Shown here in pieces: positions 1 through 6,791 of a DNA stretch of 7,422 nt. The translations under genes were made by a program, and so were the position numbers. The notes beneath the pieces were generated by a model. The model saw only the letters and a program-made list of their open reading frames with translations, was not told the origin of the DNA and did no database searches. This stretch comes from a bacterium (GTDB taxonomy: Bacteria; Armatimonadota; Fimbriimonadia; Fimbriimonadales; JBAXQP01): positions 1-7,422 of the forward strand of contig JBAXQP010000133.1 of the NCBI GenBank assembly GCA_037131655.1, written 5' to 3'. How positions within the stretch are numbered: the first letter of the stretch is position 1; every line of letters starts with the position of its first letter.

Positions 1-650
1 ACTGGCACTACAATTTCTGGCTCAGGGGCAGCTACCGCTTCTTCGATAGGAGCTTCTTCAGGGGCTACAGCTATTACTTCTGGTTCCGATTCAGACTCAA
101 CCACTAAAGGTGCGGGTGCAGATTTCACCTCTACCCCTAGCCGTTCTTGAGTTGCTTTGCTGGGCGGAGAGCCTGTGAGGATATGATTACAATCTTCTGT
201 CGTCTCCGTTGCGACGGGAAGGAGTATCTGTTGTAAATTAGTATCAAGAGCACGAATTTGCGGGCTGAATTTGCCGAGTTGTTCAGCTATTTCTGTAGCA
301 GTGCTTTTCATATCTGCTTCAGGACGACCACTGCGGGCTTTCTCACACACCAGATCAAAAGCTCGCAAACGCAAGTCTTTGACTGCCGTTTCGAATGCTC
401 GAACTTTGAGGAATTCCAACTTTTGTATGGTCGTCTTCCCGTCAACAGCCGCAACCAGTTCCCATGCGACGGCACTGACCGCCTGAGCCTCCTTGGCCTT
501 GCATTCTTTCCATATTGCGTATTCCGATAACACCGCGCAGATATTCTTCACAAGAGGCTTCTGAGGCTCTAAAAGCCCCTTGGACAATGCCTCATAAGTC
601 TGCGCTAGCGCCGGCATACTTAATAGCTGTTCGACACGTTCAGTTTTCAT
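1..650 (-). CDS. Unknown helical protein downstream of the PAAR gene (5' part, runs off left edge)
   Basis: The minus-strand frame opens at ATG 650-648 and stays open to the window edge, giving 216 codons with no stop, so the 3' end is missing. Residues 1-160 look almost entirely alpha-helical: no Pro runs, many Leu, Ala, Glu and Lys, starting MKTERVEQLLSMPALAQTYE. Cysteines are scattered (C38, C50, C102, C154). From about residue 175 the chain becomes an acidic Ala/Pro/Glu/Val linker (for example EEAPIEEAVAAPEPEI), suggesting a second domain beyond the edge. I see no signal peptide or membrane segment. The gene starts 16 bp after the PAAR stop, preceded by a weak purine-rich AAAAAAGAGA, so it is probably cotranscribed. 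In Afp-type clusters baseplate wedge genes follow the PAAR gene, but I do not recognise this as one. Inference: a cluster-specific accessory or structural protein. The reading frame is well supported; the function is unknown. Confidence 0.8.
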   Translation of the reverse strand, partial: MKTERVEQLLSMPALAQTYEALSKGLLEPQKPLVKNICAVLSEYAIWKECKAKEAQAVSAVAWELVAAVDGKTTIQKLEFLKVRAFETAVKDLRLRAFDLVCEKARSGRPEADMKSTATEIAEQLGKFSPQIRALDTNLQQILLPVATETTEDCNHILTGSPPSKATQERLGVEVKSAPAPLVVESESEPEVIAVAPEEAPIEEAVAAPEPEIVVP

Positions 651-666
651 TCTCTTTTTTCAAAAA

Positions 667-969
667 TCAACCGCCGATAATCACCGTCAATGCTCCGGTT
701 ACTATCTGCCCTCCATGACCACTCGGATCAAACTGTCGAGCTGCAGGTTTTCCCCCTATCATAACTGTCATCGACCCCTTAAGGATAGTCCCCGGAGGGC
801 CTACGCATGTCACCATATCCCCCATAACGGCTGCCGGAGAACCTAAGATTATCACATTCACCACACCAGGCCCGATTATCGGCCCCCCCACATGTGGCAC
901 TGGAGGAGTACCAGGGGTCGCCGCCGGACACGTATGCATATCCACCAATATTCTTGCTGCTGGAGGCAT
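667..969 (-). CDS. PAAR-domain spike tip protein (Afp10/Pvc10-like)
   Basis: This 100-residue protein is a stand-alone PAAR domain, the small cone that binds the blunt end of a VgrG/gp5 beta-helix and sharpens the spike that pierces the target membrane. The whole length fits the family: short Pro/Gly-rich beta repeats, PHVGGPI at 25-31, GSPAAVMGD at 43-51, and a closing GHGGQIVTGALTVIIG at 84-99. Known PAAR structures hold one metal ion with three His and one Cys; H12, H26, C55 and H85 are good candidates here. There is no N- or C-terminal extension, so it carries no fused effector. ATG 969-967 sits 7 nt after AAGGAG (982-977), which settles the start. The gene begins 14 bp after the spike gene stop, as expected for a tip made together with its spike. 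Ends in TGA. Confidence 0.93.
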   Translation of the reverse strand: MPPAARILVDMHTCPAATPGTPPVPHVGGPIIGPGVVNVIILGSPAAVMGDMVTCVGPPGTILKGSMTVMIGGKPAARQFDPSGHGGQIVTGALTVIIGG

Positions 970-983
970 ATTCTAGCTCCTTC

Positions 984-2819
984 TTAGTTAATGTTGACAA
1001 TTAATCCTTTAATGGTCGCAATCCCATCGGCGTTCATGTCGACGACAGCGCCCTTAAGCGTCAAAAAAGCACTTGCTTCGATATTAATTATCAACGACTT
1101 AATGTCAATTTGCGTACTGGATTGAATTGTGATCTTGCCTTGCATGGCATCGAATTCGGCTTTATCCCCTGCCGAATCTGTAACTGTCATCTTATTGGCC
1201 GTATCATCCATCTCCACCTTATGGCCGCCGGTACTCTTAACGGTTATCTTTTTCCCAGTATCATCCATATCGACCTTATGGCCACCATCTGTCGTCATGG
1301 CTAACTTCTTGCCCGAACCATCATCCATCAATATCTTATGTCCGCCAGCAGTGGTAAGCGTGAACTTTGTACTGCCTTGTGTATCGTCAAAGTCCATCTT
1401 GTGACCCGCCCTTGTATAAAGGACTCGACGGTCAACCGTGCCTCCCGAACCTAGCACCGCTTCTTCCGGCAACTTGTCACTTCCATTCCATATCGCGCCA
1501 ATCACATACGGGCGGTGAATATCACCATGTTCAAATGCCACCAAAACCTCATCATTTATTTCCGGTAAAATATAAAATCCTCTTCCCGGTCCAGCCATTG
1601 GCATCACTACTCGTGCCCAATTGCTCTCATGGTCCTCGGTCAGCATGGGGATCTTGACTTTCACACGGCCCATTTTGTCAGGATCATCATTATTAGTAAC
1701 GATTCCAACGAAAACTCCAGGATTAGAAGAGCTTCCGGTACGGCCTTGCGCCGCCGGACCAACCCCTAATGCTTCGGCAAGAGAGTGATGGGTGCGGCCG
1801 CTAACAACGAAACTGGTAGTAAATCCTTCCTGAGGTGACCAGATGTGAGTGACCGAGGTTACGGAATAGGTTCCGTTATAAGTTGATCCAATATTATTTA
1901 TCGTAATCTGTGAACCCGGCTTCATATCAGGCATTCCATCACATAAGCCTTCACACTCAATATTCGTACTTGCAAGTTCTTCGAGCACACCCTGTGCCAT
2001 CTTTTGAGCCTCATCCTGGGAATGGACGGGGCGGTTAGAGATGACAACCTCAGTGTCACTCCCAAATGCCTGCTTAGCCTTGCCGGAAAATTTTGAAGGT
2101 ACAATATTTGATCGTGTTGCTGTACCGACAATCTGCTTTTTTTGAGCCGGATCCCAACCATGAACTGTTACTTTGTCAACATCTTGATGGAGGTTGCGTG
2201 TTACATGCAAACTACGCAAATTGGTCCCATAGGTTACAGTAATCCCCCCGCCAGCAGTTGTCGACTTTTTGAAACAAAGTTTATCCTCATGGACATAGAC
2301 GTTAAAATCAATTCGCCTCGCCCGTTCAGTCAGAAATTCCCAATCGGTTTGGTTGTTCTGAAAGACATATTTATTAACCGTTGGAGTGGAGTCTATTTCA
2401 GTAGATAATCCTTGTCTCCCAGCAACTTTTCGCACCAAATCCGCATCTGAAACATTCAGATACGACTCCGAATGCCTCCCCCGATGCAAGCGATGAGCCT
2501 TGCTATATCCCTGAAGGACATATGAAGGCGGACCAAAGCTGGTCATATCCATTTCGACCATGGTGATTTCACCGGTAAGCATACTGGTTAATGTCCCACC
2601 ACCGTCCGCCATCGAAATCTCGGCTTTTTTACCCAATCCAAATCTGGCATCCTCCAGCCACTTGAACTCAACATCCTGAACGCGTATGGTGAACATTTCC
2701 GGTACTTGGTTGCTGAGATCAATACTGACCTCCAAAAGATCACCCATAAACTCAGGCGGCGCTTGACTACCATCAAATTTTATGTTACATAACGCTATAA
2801 ATGACGCTGTTTCAGGCAT
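984..2819 (-). CDS. VgrG-like (gp27-gp5 fusion) spike protein, Afp8/Pvc8-like
   Basis: This 611-residue protein is the central spike of the injection machine, a trimer joining the baseplate hub to the PAAR tip. Residues 1-345 are the gp27-like hub domain (for example LNVSDADLVRKVAGRQGLS at 121-139, NNQTDWEFLTERA at 155-167, and GSTYNGTYSVTSVTH at 311-325). Residues 368-457 are the gp5 OB-fold, with VFVGIVTNNDDPDKMGRVKV at 369-388 and the strongly conserved region from W401 to W444 (INDEVLVAFEHGD at 421-433). Residues 470-560 hold five Gly-His-Lys repeats, and 561-611 are alternating polar/hydrophobic residues typical of the triangular beta-helix needle. The gp5 lysozyme domain is absent, as in VgrGs. 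Length is normal for the family and no effector domain is appended. ATG 2819-2817 follows AGGAGA with a 5-nt spacer. It starts 35 bp after the LysM gene and is followed by the PAAR gene. Confidence 0.95.
   Translation of the reverse strand: MPETASFIALCNIKFDGSQAPPEFMGDLLEVSIDLSNQVPEMFTIRVQDVEFKWLEDARFGLGKKAEISMADGGGTLTSMLTGEITMVEMDMTSFGPPSYVLQGYSKAHRLHRGRHSESYLNVSDADLVRKVAGRQGLSTEIDSTPTVNKYVFQNNQTDWEFLTERARRIDFNVYVHEDKLCFKKSTTAGGGITVTYGTNLRSLHVTRNLHQDVDKVTVHGWDPAQKKQIVGTATRSNIVPSKFSGKAKQAFGSDTEVVISNRPVHSQDEAQKMAQGVLEELASTNIECEGLCDGMPDMKPGSQITINNIGSTYNGTYSVTSVTHIWSPQEGFTTSFVVSGRTHHSLAEALGVGPAAQGRTGSSSNPGVFVGIVTNNDDPDKMGRVKVKIPMLTEDHESNWARVVMPMAGPGRGFYILPEINDEVLVAFEHGDIHRPYVIGAIWNGSDKLPEEAVLGSGGTVDRRVLYTRAGHKMDFDDTQGSTKFTLTTAGGHKILMDDGSGKKLAMTTDGGHKVDMDDTGKKITVKSTGGHKVEMDDTANKMTVTDSAGDKAEFDAMQGKITIQSSTQIDIKSLIINIEASAFLTLKGAVVDMNADGIATIKGLIVNIN
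1146..1409 (-). repeat. Five GGHK-x2-MDD repeats in the spike stem
   Basis: Residues 471-558 of the spike protein contain AGHKMDFDD, GGHKILMDD, GGHKVDMDD, GGHKVEMDD and a decayed AGDKAEFDA, starting at residues 471, 492, 512, 531 and 550. The spacing shrinks from 21 to 19 residues. Each unit is followed by a beta-like stretch ending in Thr/Ser. At DNA level the units are visibly related but diverged. They lie between the OB-fold and the plain beta-helix tip, so they probably form the upper turns of the trimeric needle. Confidence 0.85.
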
Positions 2820-2854
2820 AATTATTCTCCTATAACTCGAATGACGCTATGCGT

Positions 2855-3511
2855 CTAACGGGGCGGGATTATCAAGACATCCCCTTCACGCAAAGCGAGT
2901 GGGTCACTGAGCTTATTCACTTCGGCAATCGGTCGCCATTGGGTCGCATCGCCGTATTCTTCATAAGCAATCTGAGCCAAAGTATCAGTTGAACCAACCA
3001 CTCTGGTTGTTGCTCCGGGAATGGCATGAGACGTTGGGTTCTGTTTGAGCCCTTCCTGTTCAACTTGCTGGAAGGTGATATCCAATGTCGCCCTTACCGG
3101 CGTTCCCTCAGGCAAAAACATAGTGAACTTCTGTGTAATGCTGCTGATTACGCATTTGAATTTCCATACATTATTGCCCCAGCCGAAAATCACAATCGGT
3201 GGACGCCCTTGTTTGGTGCTGGCGTTCTTGGTGCCCGTATCGATTTTCATCAATTCCCAAATCTTTTCGGTATGCTCTCGCACATCGGTCCGCTTTTCGC
3301 AAGTATCAAAGAAAAGCTGAACTTGCAAAGTGGTCGCACGACCACCAGTGAACTCAGCCTTGGGAAATTGCCGACCTTTTAGAGGTTCGTTCTTCCACTC
3401 GTTTTGGCGAGTGAACGAATACTCAGTTGGGTTAAATAGGCACGTAACCCGTTTGCCGTTCTTACTGCTCTTACTATCTTCGATTTGGATGTAACATTTT
3501 TCTAAAGCCAT
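2855..3511 (-). CDS. LysM-containing CIS tube/baseplate adaptor (Afp7/Pvc7-like)
   Basis: This 218-residue protein joins the inner tube to the baseplate hub in eCIS particles and corresponds to Afp7/Pvc7. The N-terminal part (about 1-160) carries the family signature: LFNPTEYSFTRQNEWK at 25-40, VQLFFDT at 64-70, PPIVIFGWG at 104-112 and a beta stretch FLPEGTPVRATLDITFQQV at 132-150. A Thr/Pro-rich linker leads to a single LysM domain at about 170-217 (STDTLAQIAYEEYGDATQW, then NKLSDPLALREGDVLIIPP). The LysM fold here is structural, as in phage gp53-type baseplate proteins; there is no signal peptide, so binding of external peptidoglycan is not implied. ATG 3511-3509 lies 25 bp after the large upstream gene, preceded by a modest TAGGGATG. 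An ATG at 3519-3517 is out of frame and ignored. Ends in TAG, 35 bp before the spike gene. Confidence 0.93.
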   Translation of the reverse strand: MALEKCYIQIEDSKSSKNGKRVTCLFNPTEYSFTRQNEWKNEPLKGRQFPKAEFTGGRATTLQVQLFFDTCEKRTDVREHTEKIWELMKIDTGTKNASTKQGRPPIVIFGWGNNVWKFKCVISSITQKFTMFLPEGTPVRATLDITFQQVEQEGLKQNPTSHAIPGATTRVVGSTDTLAQIAYEEYGDATQWRPIAEVNKLSDPLALREGDVLIIPPR

Positions 3512-3536
3512 TTGGTCATCCCTACCTTTTTATGTC

Positions 3537-6500
3537 TCAATCATCACTGTGGCTAACAAATCCGCCGCCAAGTCTTTCTTTCTCGCGGGAGATACGACGG
3601 CGCAGAACACCATAAACTTGTCGAGCAAGTTCATCAACTTGCTGTGGAGCCAGTCCCTGTTCCCCTGGACCCGATGCTTGTGTTGTCCTGGAAGAACCTT
3701 CAGTATGTGCTGCCGGACCGGAAGGTGATTCAACTCCTCCACCTCCCGATTGCGCTGTTTGTATTCGAAGTCCACTCGGCGATCCACTTGGCGTTCCACC
3801 TGCAACTCCCGGAGTAAATGTAGCCTTATTCGGCATCGCCCACATCGGTTGGGTGTACTTATAATACGGAGGTAACAGACCGGGTGGAACCCAGTATGAG
3901 AAGGGTGAGAATTTTTCAGGCGGTTTAGGAGCAAGCCGTGGAATGAACTGATCCATCGGCATACTCAATCCTGCCTGTGGTGGAGCTGAAATGCCGGACG
4001 GCCCTCTGGATAATAAGCTCCCGATGGGTCTTTCGTATCCAGAACCGATCGATCTGCCAGGAAATATTGATTGGGCTATCGAACCGAGATTCCCAGGTTC
4101 ACCTATTGAAAAGGCTTCACCTAACGGTGTAAGGTTTGGCGGCTGTACAAAAAATGGCGAATACGGCTGCTGGAAGGATCGCTGAGTACTAAGTGGATGC
4201 GTCGAGGTTGGGCTAGATGGAAAGATCATTTGATCGCGGAATGGCGCAAGCACTGATGGCAATCCAATCCCAGGCCTTAAATAGCTCGGCGCATCGGGCA
4301 CATTCCACCCTGCATGTTGAAGCATTATCTCATCGGCTAAATCACGGCTGATTGGCAGATTGACCGCACTTGGTCCAATATCTGTTGTTGGTAATGCCGG
4401 ATAAGCCATGCTCACCGGTGTTGGCCAAGCCCCCATAATATTCCGTAGACCAAAAGAATCAAGCGATGAAAGCCCTCCACCCATCCTGGGCAGATTCGTT
4501 TGTCCAGTAACCCCATATTCTCGCGATAACGCTTGCGATGGTCTCAGCGGTGAACCTATAAGACTTATTTGATCCGTCCCATACCCCTCTCTAAATCCAG
4601 GCGGAATGGTCGGCATCATTGGAGCATCGCCTAACATGGGCATCCCTGCAGTGGGAACTCGTGATGAACCTCCTCCGAATAGCGTTTCCATCACCGGCAG
4701 CGCAAGTGACGATAAAAGTGGTGAGACACCCCCCGGCCCACGGGATGAAATTGATGATCCCATGCCTAAAAATGGCGCTGGGGGTGGAAGAGGAGTATCG
4801 GAACTAATCGGCATCACTTCGCGTGCTAAATCCGTCACTGCGCTCGGTCCACGGGTTGAAATCATTGGAGCAGGTTGATGAAATGGAGCAACTGCCCCCA
4901 ATCCCGGATCGTTCGTAAGCATAGGAGCAATCTGGAACGACTGACCGAATAAATTCATCGGCTTAGGAAGTGATATTGCTGTCATATCAGGCCCGCCAAA
5001 TGCCGTTCCGCCAACCGCGCTGAGCTGATCAAGGGCACTCGAAGGAACACCCCCAGCTTCCGGCGGCAGCATCGTGCGTGCAGCTACCTCCTGAGAAAGC
5101 GCCGGTGGGGTTGGCGTGAAAGTTGCTTTTTGTGAAAGGGCGAATGCCACATCATTGGGCACTATCACAGGAGCTGCCGCAGCAGCAAATGGCCGGATTG
5201 GCCCACCTGGCCCACCTAGTCCACCTATTCCACTTGGCCCACCTGGTTCAGCAGAAGAAGGCATCGCCATCGGCACACCCGATGGGTAAGCGCGATCCAT
5301 TAACGAACGCTGTAATGAAGGAGCAACCGGTACATTAATGGCTCCCTGTGAAAGCTCCCATGGTGGAAGCGCCGGATAAGCAAATAGCGCACCCTTTGGA
5401 AGGGTCTCCTGCATCTTGAGCATCGCCGCCTCATCAAGCGGCTTAGCCAACTTAAACATAGGCAGAAGTGACATCATAGGAGGATTTAATCCACCCTCTA
5501 ATGTAGGCCCAACCTTTGGCGGCAAAATCGTAACTTGACCCAACCTTGCCAGCATATCCATCGATTCGGTCGGTAATCGCTTAGGCAATCCTGGCGGTTG
5601 AATAGCAGTACTAATTTCCGAGCCACCAGTTGCTGGAATGAAAAGTGTTGGCTGTCCCCCGACAGCAGAAACCGGGGTAGTAGGTCCCGTGAGATAGTTC
5701 ATTGCAGCAGGCGCCCAAGGACTTGCCCCCATTAATGAATGAGTTGATAGTCCTCCAGCTAATGAATGAGTTGCTAGTCCTCCAACCTGTGCGGTGGCCG
5801 TTATCCCCCCGCCGGCAGGCATTGCAGTTGCGCTTGCTCCCGCTGCCATCGTTGCCACCGCTAAAGCCGCCAAAGCAGTTTTGCGCATTAATGGGCTTAC
5901 TCTTCGCCTTCTTGGTGTTGCAGGCTCTTCGGTTTCATCTGCAATAGTTTTCGGGGTGACGTCATCACGTTTGGGACTGCGTGATACTACCGCAACATTT
6001 TCAGGATGTGCTCCATTTGCAATCTGGGCAGAAAATAACGCTGCAGGGTGCATTTGAACTGCAGGAGTGGATAAAGGCCGCGCATTAGCCACCAATGGCT
6101 GCATCTTCTCTATCACTTTAGTAACATACTTTATTTCGGTTTGTGTCTGGGGAGCCCAGTAGCTATAAGCGCCCTCAACCGGAACTTCCGGAGCAGTCGG
6201 CGCAAAAAAGGACATATTCGGCAATCCAACGTCCCAATAACCTTCAACTACTTTGAAAGGAGCCATTGTTTCAGGTGAAATCAATCCCATTCGTGTAATC
6301 GACCAAGAATACCTACTCTCGGCAATCACCCTACGACAGGTATTCAACACGCCTGCGCAAACTGACTGGCAAAATGCCTGTGTCCCTGCCATATTTGGCG
6401 CTTGCATGTACTTATCAAAGTGAATTACCCCATCCTCGTCAAAGCTCTGGGTATCTACAACTGACCCTAGAATTAGCTCACCATTAAGCATCTTTACAAG

Positions 6501-6770
6501 AGAACTACGGTAGCCGACGGCATTGCCGTAAGGGGTATATAAAATGCTCATGAGCGGCTGGTCAGGAAATTCAGGCGTCATCACATAGAGCGCATTTTCC
6601 TGTTCTTGAACCTTTGGCTCGCCCTCAACCTGTGGTCGATAGGCGACCGATAACGCCTCTACTCTTGACTCGTTATCAGCCTTATAGAGCAAGCTTATCA
6701 GCCTTACTCCATCCTCTCGCATCTTAATCGAACATTCAAACCGGGATTGGGTTTTCTTCTTGCGTGCCAT
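3537..6770 (-). CDS. Giant unrecognised CIS-cluster protein, Pro/Gly/Met-rich with terminal helix (Afp6 position)
   Basis: I do not recognise this 1077-residue protein. Seen directly: residues 1-235 have normal composition and probably fold (mixed strands and helices, SIKMREDGVRLISLLYK at 14-30, all four cysteines at C13, C134, C138 and C145). Residues 236-286 are a linker. PRRRR at 286-290 is followed by an Ala-rich hydrophobic run (about 296-319), a possible membrane anchor. Residues 320-1000 are low-complexity and almost certainly disordered: by my count 106 Pro and 33 Met in 680 residues, no Cys, with a short collagen-like block at 511-525 and recurring AYPALP, KATFTP and RGPS motifs. A Gly/Ser/Thr linker ends in a charged helix at 1044-1067 (VDELARQVYGVLRRRISREK), then VSHSDD. 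ATG 6770-6768 follows GGGGAG; ends in TGA. It lies 21 bp after the tube gene and 25 bp before the LysM gene, the Afp6 position, where Afp/PVC have a small protein. Membrane tether, sheath or tube scaffold, or lumen protein are all possible. Confidence 0.92.
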   Translation of the reverse strand: MARKKKTQSRFECSIKMREDGVRLISLLYKADNESRVEALSVAYRPQVEGEPKVQEQENALYVMTPEFPDQPLMSILYTPYGNAVGYRSSLVKMLNGELILGSVVDTQSFDEDGVIHFDKYMQAPNMAGTQAFCQSVCAGVLNTCRRVIAESRYSWSITRMGLISPETMAPFKVVEGYWDVGLPNMSFFAPTAPEVPVEGAYSYWAPQTQTEIKYVTKVIEKMQPLVANARPLSTPAVQMHPAALFSAQIANGAHPENVAVVSRSPKRDDVTPKTIADETEEPATPRRRRVSPLMRKTALAALAVATMAAGASATAMPAGGGITATAQVGGLATHSLAGGLSTHSLMGASPWAPAAMNYLTGPTTPVSAVGGQPTLFIPATGGSEISTAIQPPGLPKRLPTESMDMLARLGQVTILPPKVGPTLEGGLNPPMMSLLPMFKLAKPLDEAAMLKMQETLPKGALFAYPALPPWELSQGAINVPVAPSLQRSLMDRAYPSGVPMAMPSSAEPGGPSGIGGLGGPGGPIRPFAAAAAPVIVPNDVAFALSQKATFTPTPPALSQEVAARTMLPPEAGGVPSSALDQLSAVGGTAFGGPDMTAISLPKPMNLFGQSFQIAPMLTNDPGLGAVAPFHQPAPMISTRGPSAVTDLAREVMPISSDTPLPPPAPFLGMGSSISSRGPGGVSPLLSSLALPVMETLFGGGSSRVPTAGMPMLGDAPMMPTIPPGFREGYGTDQISLIGSPLRPSQALSREYGVTGQTNLPRMGGGLSSLDSFGLRNIMGAWPTPVSMAYPALPTTDIGPSAVNLPISRDLADEIMLQHAGWNVPDAPSYLRPGIGLPSVLAPFRDQMIFPSSPTSTHPLSTQRSFQQPYSPFFVQPPNLTPLGEAFSIGEPGNLGSIAQSIFPGRSIGSGYERPIGSLLSRGPSGISAPPQAGLSMPMDQFIPRLAPKPPEKFSPFSYWVPPGLLPPYYKYTQPMWAMPNKATFTPGVAGGTPSGSPSGLRIQTAQSGGGGVESPSGPAAHTEGSSRTTQASGPGEQGLAPQQVDELARQVYGVLRRRISREKERLGGGFVSHSDD
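3570..3641 (-). other. C-terminal charged amphipathic helix of the giant protein
   Basis: Residues 1044-1067 form a Pro-free, highly charged helix after some 700 disordered residues. Its pattern V-x2-L-x3-V-Y-x3-R-x8-R recurs at the end of the incomplete gene at 7260-7422. Six of 22 ungapped positions are identical (V, L, V, Y, R, R) and several more are conservative. Inference: a docking helix for a shared particle component. Confidence 0.6.
5196..5240 (-). repeat. Short collagen-like Gly-X-Y block
   Basis: Residues 511-525 of the giant protein give five consecutive triplets with Gly first: GPS GIG GLG GPG GPI, counted after the preceding PG. At DNA level this is a run of related 9-bp CCACCTGGC-like units. 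It is too short to form a stable collagen triple helix alone. Confidence 0.7.
5733..5786 (-). repeat. 27-bp tandem duplication
   Basis: Two adjacent 27-bp units (5733-5759 and 5760-5786) differ at two positions. They encode GGLATHSLA then GGLSTHSLM (about residues 330-347 of the giant protein), directly after the hydrophobic segment. Because the unit is a multiple of three, copy number can change without breaking the frame. Confidence 0.85.
5814..5885 (-). other. Possible transmembrane or signal-anchor segment in the giant protein
   Basis: Residues 296-319 read RKTALAALAVATMAAGASAT and then AMPA. This is an uncharged Ala-rich stretch of about 21 residues following a basic cluster (R287-R290, R296, K297). 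By the positive-inside rule the first 290 residues would stay in the cytoplasm and the long Pro-rich part would be outside. Hydrophobicity is only moderate because Ala dominates, so an ordinary Ala-rich helix is a real alternative. Confidence 0.45.
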
Positions 6771-6791
6771 ATTTAGCCACTCCCCGCCGTC

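Noticed and set aside
258..530. Plus-strand open frame of 90 codons, and a second overlapping frame at 271-486
   Set aside because: Both lie antisense to the well-behaved minus-strand frame at 1-650, show no family features, and have no clear ribosome binding site.
651..666. T5-G-A6 tract between PAAR and the last gene considered as a terminator
   Set aside because: There is no GC-rich stem, and the A/G part sits where the next gene's ribosome binding site should be.
779..1000. Minus-strand 73-codon frame overlapping the PAAR gene
   Set aside because: It is an alternative frame of the PAAR coding region, with a Ser/Gly/Tyr-rich composition typical of a shadow.
1146..1409. Regularly spaced repeats considered as a CRISPR-like array
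   Set aside because: The units are diverged, codon-phased and in frame within the spike gene; they encode protein repeats.
3026..3382. Plus-strand 118-codon frame opposite the LysM adaptor gene
   Set aside because: It is antisense to a gene with clear family motifs and has no recognisable domain.
3530..3934. Minus-strand 134-codon frame at the end of the giant gene
   Set aside because: It is an out-of-frame shadow rich in His, Arg and Gln. The main frame carries the terminal helix and a clean stop before the LysM gene.
3537..6770. Giant protein considered as the tape measure
   Set aside because: Tape measures are mainly long helical proteins encoded elsewhere in eCIS loci; this one is Pro-rich and breaks helices for about 680 residues. 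Not fully excluded.
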